From: Dipteris shenzhenensis
Lineage: Eukaryota > Polypodiophyta > Polypodiopsida > Gleicheniales
Reading direction: 5' to 3' (one strand)
Length of the DNA: 64,000 nt
Assembly: GCA_047967505.1 (NCBI GenBank)
Contig: CM106540.1
Of the stretch, positions 24,608 through 37,455 are shown piece after piece (position 1 is the stretch's first letter; each line of letters opens with the position of its first letter). A model generated the notes under the pieces. The model did not search any database. It saw nothing but the letters and a program-made list of their open reading frames with translations, and was not told the DNA's origin. A program made the position numbers and the translations under genes.

Positions 24608-25173
24608 CCCGGGGGATTCACTTAGTACAAGGGGGACGTCACCTGCGTGCATGAACTTCAAGAAAACCCCCTATATATGGTCCATGTAGCATAATAAAAC
24701 ACCCCTATTTAAGCTTATAAGGATACCACCAAAAGCGCACTATGTCCCCCCTTTCCTTAAATCTATGTTCTTTCTCAATTATTTAGATGAGACCATAATA
24801 AAATTTATATGATATTGATTAGACCATCTTCAAATATTCACTAATGGTGGGTAATATTCATTTGTTTCCTTACCATGGCCTAGAACTAGCCATAGGTTGG
24901 GGTTAGTTCATGCACACTTGCACATGACGGGTTATCACTAGTCAAATGTGTATGCGTGTGTAATTTTTATGTTTAGGGGGTAAAAACTTGTATTTCCCTA
25001 CACCCCTCCTCTCCCCCCCCATAGATGTCAAGGCCCCCCTAACTTAAATTTAAGATTGGGAAAAACTAAAAATGGTCCCTGCCTCTAATGTATAAGCTTA
25101 TGCCTCATCTAAAAAACCCCCCCTATTGTACACTCATGTGATATCATAAGTTTCCCCTTGTGAATCCCCCGGG
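24608..25173. mobile_element. Non-autonomous TIR element with 8-bp target duplication
   Basis: The ends are perfect 14-base inverted repeats, CCCGGGGGATTCAC at 24608-24621 and its complement at 25160-25173. They are flanked by identical TGGAGCAT at 24600-24607 and 25174-25181. An 8-base duplication is typical of hAT elements, although these termini are not the usual CAGGG type. The 566-base interior is AT-rich with C-runs and codes for nothing recognisable. A related shorter element is at 35908-36144. Confidence 0.8.
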
Positions 25174-25181
25174 TGGAGCAT

Positions 25182-26356
25182 TGAGCCAGTAGTGCTGTTG
25201 GTGCATTGATGAAGCCATTCTCATCCAGTTGAAGAAGCTTCTTGTGGCTCATCGAGTCTTTGTTGGAGCCATGGAGCTCCGCTGTTGAGGCTTCTGGCTG
25301 AGCATTGTCTTCTTAGCTAGCGCTACTTGCAATTACTCATTGGAGATGGAGGTGCAGATGTCGTTTGATGTTAGTAGTCATCCTAGATGTGAGAGGCAGG
25401 TTGTTCTTGCTGTAGCTGTGGTGCACAAGTCCATTGGTCGGCCGGCGTAGGAGCTTGTGAGTTGCTAGCTAGTCTAGGCAATAGACTTTGCTAGCGGGTG
25501 CAGCTGTGAATGTGGAGCATGGATCATCTTTGTTAAGGGTCCTCTTACCCGTTGAGTCATGCGCAAATTGGTTGAAGGTCTGCTGGAAGTCCATTGTGGC
25601 TCCATTACATGAGTGTTGTTGGTTACTAAGAGTCCTTGCATGCCGGCTGATGGAGAGCTACCTGGTGGGTGCTGTTGGCATCAACTTTGGATGTTGCCAG
25701 GGTCGTCTGTTGGTGTAGAAGGTGTGGCATGGAGGTATGTGAAGAATATATGTTGTTTGAGTCTTAGTGAGAGTTGAGGCACTTTTGTTGGTCGCTCCAT
25801 TGCTCGAGTCATGTGGAGGAGCTCCCTATTGGGGACAAGGCCATTTGTAGGTGGTAGGAGGCATAATTGATCGCATTGTTGAAGGAGCCCACGTTGGTGA
25901 GGCTTCTTGGTTGATTGGTTGTTGAGGCATCGAGGCTATGGAGCCATTTGTAGCTAGAGCATTGAAGCCATGGAGTCGACAAGGTCACTTAGTGGAGTTG
26001 AAGTTGCAACTCAAGTTGCCTTAATATTCCATCTAGTGGAACGTTGTAGCCACTGGTTCTCCTTGTCGTTTCTGGTTGTCTTGTGGCTTGGGCTTTGACA
26101 GTTTAGTGTAAGTCCCCCAGTCGTAGCTTACACAGAGTGTTCTCATAGGTAGACACTCTCTCTGGTACATGGGTGAGTCTCTTATGCAGAGCACCAAGTG
26201 AGAGAGGGAGAGAGAAAGGAGTGCACATGATATAGCTACATGTACACTAAGTTGTATTGAACATGAACATGAAGATATACATGTGAACCCCTTAGGGATA
26301 GGGTTAGGGTGGCCCTATTTCCCTAAAGGTATGTTGCAATTTACACCGTCCTCAAC
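25182..26356. other. No gene seen; right part looks LTR-derived
   Basis: No coding sequence recognised. From about 26100 to 26356 the sequence resembles part of 21450-22776 and ends at a TGTTGAGG-type LTR start read on the minus strand. Confidence 0.4.
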
Positions 26357-28431
26357 AGATAAGAGTCATTTTGTCAGGCTGCTCTTCTCTTGGTGTCATA
26401 TTGTAGCAGAGATACTCCAGGTTGTAGGGTCCATAGTATACATCTCTTGAGTCTTGTATATGCAACAACAAATCCTATAAGAGTGAGCTCCGATCTAGTG
26501 GTATGTATTTTTAGTAAATTAATATATGAGTGGTTTTGTTCTTCTTCTGTGTTGTCACCTTGAGTGTTGATTATTTGAGAGAGGTTGCATCATTTCATAT
26601 GACAACATTTTGGTGGGATAAAGAAGAGTAGAATTGAGATTTCGGTCTAATGTTTGTGTTAATCCATGTAGCAAGACCCCTAAATTCTAACAATTGGTAG
26701 CAGAGCTGAGGGTTCTTGACAATGGGTTTTTTTGGAGCAAGTCATGAGGATTTGCTTGAGTGTGTGATTAAAGAGCTAGATTCTTGTTTGAGGGTTTTGG
26801 GAGTGTTTGAGTAGGTGTCCTCTTGGCGTGCTGTGGCCAAGGCTTGTTTTCACAAATTTCTCAATTATCATTCATGGAGTCAATGAAGAAAGAGAAGACT
26901 GAGTCACTCTTAAAGTTTAATAGAAAGAATTTTCCCAATTGGCAGATGTCTACATGATTATGGTTGATGCATAAAAATATTTGGGGTAAAGTATTAGGGA
27001 TAGATACAAAACCTAAAAGCAGTGGCCATGATGTAGAGAAGCTTCGAGCATGGGAGCTAAAGAATGAGCGTGCTCTTGGCATGTTGGGACGTGCTCTTGG
27101 CTCCAAATTCTTTCATCATCTAGATGTGTCAAAGATGGCTACTGAGAACTAGACAACTTTGGAAGTTTTTTTTGGAGTAGGGATGAAGCTTTCGAAGGCT
27201 ATTGCTCAAGAGCTCTATGATCTTCAGATGGAGGAAGCTAAGAGCCTTGGAACCTTTGTTAATCGGATGCAGGCACTTTTGAACCAGCTTTATGATTTAG
27301 GATCTAGAGTTGAAGAAGATGATAAGAAAGCTATATTGTTGAAAAGTCTTCCCTCTAAATATCAAGATACCGTGAAGATCCTCAGGTTAGATGATGACTC
27401 AAATTTCTTGATTGTGTGGCCTTACTATTAAGTGAAGAAAGAAGAGAGAATTCTATTTAGTTTCTAGGAGAACTAGGATATATTTCTTAAGATAAAACAA
27501 CCCCAAAGAAAAAGAAAAGCAAGAAAAGATGCAAAATTAATGTGGGAAATCTGGTCATGTAGAGGAGCACTATTGGAAACGTCACAAGGATGGAAAGGCG
27601 GGTCACTTGAATGCGAAAGTGTATGATGCATCAAGCACACAAGAACACACGGATTTTGCATCTACTTTGAATGACGATTGGGAATTTTAAGTTCTTATGG
27701 CGTTGTTATTTAGAGCTTGTCTTGAATTGGTTATACTGTGTCTTCTTTTTGGTTATCTATTGTAGTGTTTGCCCTAGGGTGTTTATTTGTAGTAGCAATG
27801 TTTTCCATCTTGGTAAAGTAGTTGTTGTGATATGTTACCATGTGTGGTGTTGCTCCCCCATTCAGATTCTGGGGAAGATTGGTCAACTTATTTACCTCAT
27901 GGAGAAAAGGAAGAGTTGAGGTATTTCATGTGGCTGCAAGGCATGCAATCCTTGGTGGTGCATGGCAGTGTGGCCAATAAGATTCCAGAGAATACGTTGC
28001 ATGGGCATGGCAAATCGATGGGTGACTGGTCACTATTTCTATAGGTCACGACCTTGACTGATCTTTCTTTGTCCTTCCATCATCCTGATGAGAGTTGCCA
28101 TCAAACTACTCTGCTCTTGGTAGCATATTGTAGAGCATCTACTCCAGGTTATAGGGTCCATAGTATACATCTCTTGATGCAACAACAAATCCAGTAGGAG
28201 TGACCTCCAATCTAGTTGTATGTCTTTTAAGTCAATTAAAATATGAGTGGTTTTGTTCTCCCTCTGTGTTTTCACTTTGAGATTTGATTATTTGAGAGAG
28301 GTTACGTCATTTCATATGACAACATTTTTATGGAATAAAGAAGAGTGCAATTGAGATAAAGAAGAGTGCACTTGAGATTTCAGTCTGATGTTTGTGTTTA
28401 ATATATGCAACGAGATCCCCAAATTTTAACA
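26357..28431 (+). mobile_element. Gag-only LTR retrotransposon (TR-GAG type)
   Basis: Two direct repeats of ~335-345 bases bracket the element: about 26357-26692 and 28086-28431. They share phrases such as GGGTCCATAGTATACATCTC and TTATTTGAGAGAGGTT and end TTCTAACA and TTTTAACA. A primer-binding site, TTGGTAGCAGAGCTGAG, close to the initiator-Met tRNA complement used by copia elements, follows the first. The interior holds only a copia-type gag (26883-27690) and ~395 bases of non-coding DNA; no protease, integrase or reverse transcriptase is present. Such elements must borrow the enzymes of relatives. The left edges of both LTRs are approximate. Confidence 0.75.
26883..27690 (+). pseudogene. 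Copia-type Gag with zinc knuckle remnant
   Basis: Read from ATG 26883, the frame runs KFNRKNFPNWQ, then the Gag core (KAILLKSLPSKYQDTVKIL). In-frame stops lie at about 26955 (TGA) and 27150 (TAG), and a frameshift near 27405 moves the tail. The tail has a zinc-knuckle-like CGKSGHVEEHYW in which the last cysteine is Tyr, and ends NDDWEF. Gag would package the element RNA into particles; this copy cannot make it. The same Gag type, also ending in DW-F and stop, recurs antisense at 42565, 44656 and 46710, so a short free-standing Gag seems to be the natural form. Confidence 0.85.
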
Positions 28432-30050
28432 ATCCTCCTCCCTTCTCCCCCTTGTCCTCCTCCTCCCACCTCCTCCTCACGCTTGTTCAATCCTCCTTAA
28501 CTCCATGAATCCATGAAGGAGACTAGCTATGCACTCCTCAACCCTACAACTCTTTCTCAATCCTAAACTCATCCCAAATTTTGCAACTCTCTCTTCTCTC
28601 CAAACTCATCCAAACCCTACAGCATTCTCTCAACTTAACCTCTAGTTAGATTCCTCAACTCTATCCTCTTTTAGACGCAACAAGCCTTTGCTAAACCTTG
28701 AACCACTATGGAGGTGAGAACCTTTATCAAACCTCATGGGTAACATGTCTAGGCCCACCTAAGGTCATAAAAGTACCATTTCGAATGCTTGCACCTACAC
28801 ATCTCAATGCAATATGACCTGAGAAGCTATGATACACTTGTAAACACCTATGCTACAACAAGAAACAACATGACTATGGGCGACAAAAATTGGAATTGGA
28901 AATGAGAGTAAAAGTGACAACAACCTGTGCAACACTAGCCTATGCATCATCATGAGAATGTTCAACATCATAAGAATGTGGAGCATCATCAGCCTGTACA
29001 ACATTATGAGCATGTGAATCATTGTCATACCTTTCTTGTGCATCGTCCACCTGCACATCATCAGCCTACCTTGGCTCTACATCAATAGTCTCTATATGTG
29101 CAATTTAGACGTATAGCTACCATAAAATATTTATGAAACCTACATAGCAATATACATGAAAAGATTCAAAGGCAATAAACATGTAAAAGGATTAGAGACA
29201 ACAAACATGGAAAGGATCAAAGACATGGTACATCATGGTTATGATGTAAGAACACAGCAGGGATGTTTTTATCAAGGCTATGCTTATATATTGATTTAAA
29301 ATATTGGTGAAAGTTTTCAAGCTCATTTTTTTGTTTCACAAATTTTGGTAGAATGTAGTACTTTTTATATTTTTTCTTTTGAATTTTGAAGGAAAAAATG
29401 TAAATCTTGGTGAAACTTTAATAGTTTATTGAATAAAAGTTTCGAATCCTAGCGAATGTGTCAAGCATTTATATTTATTAGGGCATACAAACTTTCAATG
29501 CCAATATAAAAGTTTAGCTTCTTAACTAAACTAACTTGAAAAAATCATCCATGGGGCACATTTCCATTATAATGCAAAAACTTCCCAAAGGCTACATGGC
29601 AAGATGCAGAGCTAGCTTGAAAGTAACATGTCAACTACAACCTACTTTGTTACAATGTCATTGAAGTCAACCTATCTTCCTTCATTGGCATGAGGAAATC
29701 AGTTAAATGAAAGAACAATGAAAAAAGAGAATTTAGGATTACAATGCAGTACAAATAGGTAAAGTAGTCATATTTTGCTCATCATTTTCCAATGTATAGT
29801 CTAGAACTAGATCTTCCTACATCCCACTTCTCATAGCTTATTACCTAATGATCCATAAATGCTTCCTCAACCTTGTGCTTGGCACCTACATCCTAAAAAA
29901 TTTATGGATGTGGATGAAGAAAAATGGGATGCCTCGACAGCTCTAGGCTTCAACTACAAACAAAAAGTCATAGTGGCTTTGTGTCAACTCACACATCCTC
30001 TTTGGTTGTAGTAATAAAACCTACACATATATACAAATATCAATTCTAAA
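28432..30050. other. No gene seen; start resembles 39090-39190
   Basis: The first ~200 bases (CCTCCT runs, then GAAGGAGACTAGCT and repeated CTCAACCCTACA phrases) match the end of the polypyrimidine block at 38815-39190, so both belong to one dispersed repeat. The rest is AT-rich and empty. Confidence 0.45.
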
Positions 30051-30059
30051 AAGCTGGTA

Positions 30060-31160
30060 TGACTGTAGCATAGCATAAATATTCTGTTATACTGGTAGAA
30101 TATCATAGAATAGCACATAATAGCATATAATATATCACATAATAACATAAGTAATGTGCAATATGATATGGATATTGTGCTATGTTTGAATAACTTAATA
30201 TGAATATAGAATAAGGACAAAAAATGTGATATAGTATTCAGTAGCACAGAATATAGCATAAAATAGAAGAGATAATTGCTATATAGCATAAAATAGAAAA
30301 AAAATATGCTATATGGATGCTAAAATCTCAGTGTGATTGTTGCAGAATAGAACAAAAGAGTTGCATAGAATGTGGCATATAATAGAATTGATAATGTGCT
30401 GTATAGCATAGAATAGCACATATAATGTGATATATAGCATATAATAACATAAATAATGTGCTATATAGGATAGAACAGCATAGATAATATGAGGTAGAGC
30501 ATAGAATCACATAGATAATGTGCTGTATAGCACATATAATATGCTATTAACCAAACATTATGTGCTATTAGTCACAAGTTATGTGTCTAACTAACTATGC
30601 TATAGCATATGGATAAGGCACTGTGTAGGAAAGACAATGTGTTGTATAGCATAATTTGTGCTATGTAGCACATAATCTATGCTCAATGGAACATATTGTC
30701 ATATATAGCACATTGTCTATGCTATATAAGAAATAACATATATGCTACATATCCCACTATCCATGTTATATAATACAGACAAGTTATGTAGGCTAACTAT
30801 ACTACATCATAGATAAGGTGAGGATAAAATGCTATGTAGCAAAGGTAATAATGATTTTAGCATGATTTGTGCTACATAGCACATAATCTAGGGTATGTGG
30901 CATATCTTTCCCTATATAGCATATTACTGATCATATATAACACATAGCCTATACTACATCGCACTTTATCTGGCATGTTATATAGCACAGAATAACACAA
31001 AATATGGCTTATATTGCTAATGACTTATTTTTTGTATATAGCATAGATTCACACAAATATTGTACTGTATAGCATAATTTTTAATACATAGCACATAATC
31101 TATGTTACGTGTCATAGGCTACCTTATATAGAATGTTACCTATTGTATATAATACATAAT
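30060..31160. repeat. Degenerate AT-rich repeat built on TATAGCATA/TATGCTATA
   Basis: More than 30 variants of a short self-complementary word (TATAGCATA, ATAGCACATA, TGCTATATAG) at irregular 15-40-base spacing. The word appears in both orientations, so the block can form many hairpins. Confidence 0.8.
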
Positions 31161-31575
31161 CAATGCTAAATAACCTAACCACTCTAGAATTATCTAGAAT
31201 AAAACTAGCTAGTTGAGAGGTTGTAGCATATTCTTGTGCATTTTTCACATCTTAGAGGATGTAGCAATGTTCAGGTCCTTAAGTTGCTTTACTAAATTGA
31301 TATTGCTCCATACTTGAGATACAACTACTTCCTTCACAAAACCTTTAGTGTTTCCCTTCTTATCTTGCAAAATTGTCATTGGATGAGTGAAGAAGTAAGC
31401 AATTCAATATGTTCTTCACATCACTTGTTTCTATACTTGATGTCATTGAGAAAAAATATAGTGCCAAAGAATTGCGTCTTTCTGTTGTTTGTAATCTTTG
31501 CAACAAATTGCCTCTTAATAGTAGTGAGGCCCTTAATTTGGCTTTGTTTATGCTGTTCATTTACACTTGACTTAC

Positions 31576-31578
<3 letters not shown>

Positions 31579-31665
<87 letters not shown>
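31579..31665 (+). repeat. (GA)43 microsatellite
   Basis: Uninterrupted GA for about 86 bases, the longest pure dinucleotide run in the window. It lies in non-coding DNA. Confidence 0.97.
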
Positions 31666-31671
<6 letters not shown>

Positions 31672-32378
31672 TTAGATTTTTTGTCACATGAGTGACTGAA
31701 AAAAACTAGCATTACAATGATATTTGTTAATATTCTTCAATGATTCTCCCAAAAATCTAGACACTTTGCTATAAAAAGGAGATGGTGCAACCTCTTGAGG
31801 AGGCGTTGATCTCTTTCCCTAGGATGTGACTACATGACATCCTATGGGTTGAGATCAACATGAAAAGGGGATTGCAAACACATCTCTGCATAGAGAGCTT
31901 CTAGCTTTAATTAAAGTCCTCTCAATAGTTGTAATTGCACTATAGATTCAAAGAGTTGCATCCATATTTCAAACTCTCTAAGAATCTTTGAAAGATTGAA
32001 GCTATTCTTTGTATAGAGGTTGAAGGAATAGTACACATGTTTCATTGTAGACATGAAAATGATTTTCTTCAAGGATTTAATCAACCATGTGCACCATCCA
32101 CAATTTTGTATTCATGGGCCTTCATGAAAGTGCCCTTGTTTGGTATGTCTCACTAATGAATTGACCAGAGCTTGCATCTCATCGCATGAATGCAAGTTTG
32201 ATAAACATATGGGAGTGTATACTTTGCACAAAGGTAGATGGATGATGTATCACAAATTTGCATACTTGTTTGGTACATTTTCCAGATAAAATGTGCCAAA
32301 ATTGGTGCAATGCGATTGTCACAAAAAGATGGCTGACAATAACTTGTTATTGGCTATGAAGGTGTTCTAGCACATCGA
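31666..32378. other. No gene seen
   Basis: AT-rich DNA between the GA tract and the TRIM element. Short frames only, none with a recognisable domain. Confidence 0.5.
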
Positions 32379-33462
32379 TGTTGGAAATATGGGCCCTTGG
32401 TGTGTGGTCCTAAACCCCCTCGTGGTGGCACCTTGGTAATGTGGATATATTGGAGGGGTATTGAGGCCCCTTTGTGCACAGATGACATGTGGACAATGAG
32501 GACAAATCCCATACGCAATAGTGACATTGAAGATTCCTTGGTATGTATTAACAAAGGTGGTGAACCCTTCTGGAGTCTCATTGAATTTTCATTAGGCATT
32601 AGAGGAGGCTATACATGGGGGTTTGAGGAGGCTATGCATGGATAGGAGGCGGGGGAGTGGGACCCCTTATACTCTATGCATCTAATGACATTGCAGCATA
32701 TTTGGTGGTTTTCTAGCATGGTATCAATGCAAGCAACTGGCGTGTGGACTGTGGCTATAAAACGTGTATTAGTACAACATTTACTGTGACTGAACTATGA
32801 CTTCATGGCCATTGCTAGACTTGGTAAATGAAACTAATTGCACCCAACATGTGTAATCTGTTTGTAGTTGCGCCTATTTTGTACTAAGGTAGCAAAGGAA
32901 TAGGAACTAGATAGAGTATCTGCACACTTGTGGGAGGTCATAGCCTATGAGTGTGCTAACTACAATTTTTGTCTAGACTTTGATGATGGTATCTTGCTTT
33001 TTGGCGGCCCTTGAACCCTTGGAAGGGTTAACTTGTGTGGTGGGGTCAAATTGATGGTGAGTCTTGAACCTAGGTGGTTGGGTTACCTTTGCTGGGAGTC
33101 GATTTGTGCCCGTGGTGTTAGGCCCATGGGTGGATGTTGGAAATATGGGTCCTTGGTGTGTGGTCCTAACCCCCCTCGTGGTGGCACCTTGGTATTGTGG
33201 ATATATTGGAGGGGTATTGAGGTCCTGTGCTACACAAATGACACATGCACATTGTGGAGAAATCCCCTATGTAATAGTGACATTGAATATTCCTAGGTAT
33301 ATCTTGAGAAATGTGATAACCCTCCTTTAGTCTCGCCAGATTTTTGTTGGAGGCTGAAGGAGGCTATGCGTGGCTAGGAGGCAAGGGATCATTGGGAGGT
33401 CTCGTATTTGGGCATCTAATGATGGGTTGCCACATGGTAGCATCTTTGGTGGTTTTCTAACA
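32379..33462 (+). mobile_element. TRIM: miniature LTR retrotransposon
   Basis: LTRs of 340 bases (32379-32718) and 328 bases (33135-33462) both begin TGTTGGAAATATGGG and end TTCTAGCA or TTCTAACA, so the ends form the usual TGTT...AACA. The first is followed at once by TGGTATCAATGCAAGC, close to the initiator-Met tRNA primer site. The interior is only 416 bases with no coding capacity. A possible short polypurine stretch (GGGTGGA) abuts the second LTR. Size and layout fit terminal-repeat retrotransposons in miniature. A clean 5-bp target duplication was not found (ATCGA left, ATACA right). Confidence 0.82.
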
Positions 33463-35907
33463 ATACAATGAGGGATGGAAGAAGAATGAATGAAAAGAAC
33501 TTGTGCAATTTAATACACCTTGTAGATATTTACTCAATATGTTCAAACATAATCTTTCTTCTTTATTAGACACAACTTTATTTACAAGTGGCAAGCTGAA
33601 CAGGTCAAACTATGTTTGTTCCACTTTCCCAATGATGTCATTGTTTGAATTGTGGATTTTTCTTAAAAGTTTCTTTCAAGGAGGACTTGATTCAATCTAT
33701 GCATTGATTCTTAGCCAAGTCAATATTTTTGTACATATTAGCTTCTGTCACTCTTCTTTGAGCAAAGTTAAGAAAAGTACTCACTGCTATATATTGAATG
33801 ATAAGATCCATAATATATAATTTGTTATACATGTATTCCTTTTGCATGATTCATGGTTGAAATATGGGGGCATCCAACACACTCGACATTGGGTGTCTTC
33901 TGATGGGGACACATCAAACTTTAACACTAAGCAAACATTTTACTGTGTGGCCGGATTATTTCATATGACAACAATATCAATGACATGAAATTACTTTGCT
34001 TTAAGCCATAGGAATGGAGAGCATGATGCAGTAAGGGAAATTTTAAGGAATGCTCTCACAAAAGAGCAGATGAATATGGATGGGTTTACCTTGACGTGGG
34101 TAGCTGATGTGGTCCTTTCTGAGAGGCAAGCTTGTTGAATCCACTAAATCTAGACTCTTCTCGAAAGTCGAGGTTAGAGATGTGAGAAATGGGACCATGA
34201 GAATGTTCCTAACAAAACAACCATTCATTGTGTGGCTAGAAAATGATTCCTTCCCTTTGAGAATTAGAAGTTTATCTTGCTCTTTGATTCGTACATGCAA
34301 GAGAAATGGAGATGTAGTGTCACACATAGAGAGTTGGCACTATCAAACAATAACTTCAATGCATGATACCAATTCAAAGGATGACTCTAAGGATGATGAA
34401 GATGACGAGGAAGCGAAGAAAGGGGAATGGATGTTTTCAAGGACCCACATTTGTAGAACATCTTGATCTATCTTTGATGCTCTTTTTATAGGAGATAACT
34501 TTGAGCTATTATGAGGATGACAATGCAAAAGGTGTGGACTTTTATATTCTTAGATGTGTAGGAACTAAGGAGTTGAACTCTAAGACACAAAAGGATGCAT
34601 GGGGGAAATAAATCATGGCTATCTCTTATGTAGTTAGGGGCTATTGGTATAAATGTTTGGGATAGGATATTATTTGTAATGTTCAAACCAACCCATTGCT
34701 CTATTGTATTCACATCTAGTTTGGGCCATTAAAATGGATCCAGTCATAAGGTGCAAGAAATATATTCAGGATGTTTTCAAAAGTGCATAATCTCATTTAC
34801 AATAGCATGCCATTTGAAAATCAATTGTGTACTATCAATGTAGCACCATTAGTTCCTCTATTTGTAGCTTTTTGTTCACTTTTCTAGTTTTGAGTGACCA
34901 TGTCTAACATAGTACTTCAATCATACTGAAAATCACCACTTGTATCACAATGAAATACTTTATAATTTATTTGCGAAAAAAAATCACAATGAATTACTTT
35001 ATGAGTTATCCAAAATGAAATTCATTGGTATATTTAGATGAGGAAAATGTGATGTAATTCAACTTTTTAAACTCTAAAACTTCATAACATTGATTACAAT
35101 GTACTATATAGTTATCAATGTATTGTTTACAAAATTTTGTATGAGCTTTGATATACTGAAAAACTTTGTCTCTCTTTAGCCAATGGTTTGTTTAGAATAA
35201 TTTGGGCTACATACTATACAAGATCTACTACTAACATCTACTACTATAGCCATTGTGATGGTCAAGTACACTCTCACCTAATCATGCCATTGACTCTTAA
35301 ATAGTTTTGATACTATACATCAATTGTGTCTTAGGTTCCTAAAACATTTGTATGCATTATCCTTGATGATGGTAGTGTTTCTCGTTGAAAAGTATCAGAT
35401 CAAACACCAGTTATGTGATTGTCCTGAATCAGTGTGGTTGAAAAGAAAGTAACAAAAATATATTTCGCAACAGAACAACAATATATTGTTATTTTACTAA
35501 ACCAAGCCGGTGGTTGGAATGGCACGCAACCATTGTTGGTTCATCTCAAACACCAGTGTGGTTGAATAGACATTAGTTTTGTTGACCAGATTGATGGATG
35601 AAATTACTATGTTTCTTAGTACTTAAATTAATTAAATTTAATTTCACATATTGTATTTTGTTTTTTTTTCGTCGTAGTGCAAAAAGGGGGCCTGTATGTT
35701 GGGCCAGCAGCAGCAGACAGATTGTATCTCAATTTTGTAAATTAGAATCCTAACATTTCACTTGGGCAGAGGAGCTTTGAGCATTGGAAGCCCTGGTACA
35801 TTAGGAAACTCAAAGACAAGAATGTTTGTTGTTGCCAGTTTGCCAAACACACATAGGCTTTGACCTGTACATGCAAGATGTGAATGGCTTCAGATCTGGT
35901 TGTATTG
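33463..35907. other. No recognised gene
   Basis: A 119-codon frame at 34107-34466 with an acidic run (DDEDDEEAKK) shows no known domain and is probably chance. The rest is AT-rich with short frames only. Confidence 0.45.
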
Positions 35908-36144
35908 CTCGGGGGGTCAGTATGTATAAACCCTATATATCATGTGCGTTCAGTGCCTATTTGCAAAACCCCTTATCTGTAAATTTATCATGAATAAAAT
36001 ACACCCTTTTTCTATTCAATCTGTGAATAGCCCCTTTATATGATACCCTTCTGTATGTAAAAAATGTGTAAAAAGGAGGTTTTAAAAACTCCTTCTCTTG
36101 AACCCATGTGCTAGACTTACATAATTATGAGTGACCCCCCCAAG
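35908..36144. mobile_element. Short TIR element related to that at 24608
   Basis: Ends CTCGGGGGGTCA (35908-35919) and TGACCCCCCCAAG (36132-36144) are inverted repeats. Flanks TTGTATTG and TCATATTG agree at 6 of 8 positions, as an aged 8-bp target duplication would. Subterminal phrases (AAACCCTATATATCATGTG; AATAAAATACACCC) parallel the element at 24608-25173. Confidence 0.6.
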
Positions 36145-36239
36145 TCATATTGGAGCATTGCTCCATGGGGATTGATGCCCATGTACCCCCGATGAGTCTG
36201 TAGGCCACCTGGATCCTCATCATGTGTCACAAGAAAGGC

Positions 36240-36740
36240 CACATGGATCCTCATCATAGTTGGCACTCCCATAGAGTTTGAAGTACTACTTAGCAATGAA
36301 AGTGGTGCTTCAAGTGCTATTTAGTAGTAAGAATATGGTTATAACTGCTTGTGAGCACCCTCAATCTAGGTTCTATTGGTAGTTATTACTCATGTTGAAG
36401 ATGCTAGTGCCACCTAGCACTTACAATAGGAATGAAAGTGTTGGTTGGCACCCACAATAGAGTTTCAAGTGTTTTTTAGCACTCACAATGGTGCTTCCAG
36501 TCCTAGTTAGCACTCTTAGTGGTGACATTGTTAGTACTCTTAGTTGATGAACCAATTAGTAATTAGCAATAATATCATTGGTTATAATACTAGATATCAC
36601 CTACCAGCATGAAGTCTCAAGTGCCAATTAGCACTAACCATAAAGTGTGAAGTTCTATTTAGCATCTAGTGCTAGCTAGCACTCACACTTGAAGTGAAAG
36701 AGATACTTAGCACTCACAATAAAATTGAAAGTGCTAGTTG
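36240..36740. repeat. Degenerate ~40-bp repeats with AGTGCTAGTTAGCACT core
   Basis: About ten diverged copies of a phrase like AGTGCTAGTTAGCACTCACA, which is partly self-complementary. Spacing varies from 30 to 70 bases. Confidence 0.7.
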
Positions 36741-37455
36741 TATGTTTCTTACTCGTTTCTTATCTCCTTTGGTACTATGGAGCTACACTTGAGGCAATAA
36801 CCAAGGTTTCTTATCTCCCTCTGTACTATGGAAATACATTTGAGGCAATAACTAAGGCTTGTCAAGTAGATGCATTGGGTTCTTGATGAAACTATTTCTT
36901 CTAATCCTCATTCAACAAACATCCTTCTTCTTGGGGTTCACACATGTCTCACTTTTCCAAAGGGAGTACACAATATCCTTGTCTTCTTGGTTATTGGGCT
37001 AGTGAAATGCTTCTTCTAACATGGACATAATGAGAAAAATCCACTAACATCATCAGGCCTAGCATATATTGAGGATCTTGCCAAGTACAATGTGCACATT
37101 TGAACTTGTAGTGCTCTCAAAATGTTTGCGAACAATTACATCATGAGATGTAGATGGGTTTGAGTTCAAGGTTTGAGTTCATCAATGTGGACAACGTGCT
37201 CCTCCATAGAAACAAATCATCCTTAGATTGGTTTCTTGATTGTGGTCAATGTGTTGCAAACATTTGCCATGAAAGCCACTTAAAAGTGGAGTTCATGGAC
37301 ATAGAAGAGGTTTGTTGAATGTAAAGATGTTTTTAGATTTAAATATTAACTAAACAAATGTATCATCTTATATTATTTGGCATCAAATAGTTTGGATTCA
37401 ATCTAAATAATGAGGATTTTAAGGTTTATCAATTTACTTTATTTCAACCCAAGCC
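36741..37455. other. No gene seen
   Basis: AT-rich intergenic sequence. Includes a short direct duplication (TTTCTTATCTCC..TACTATGGA near 36757 and 36809). Confidence 0.45.

Noticed and set aside
34107-34466. 119-codon plus-strand frame with an acidic end
   Set aside because: No domain or homologous copy in the window, and no splice or promoter context; not enough to call a gene.
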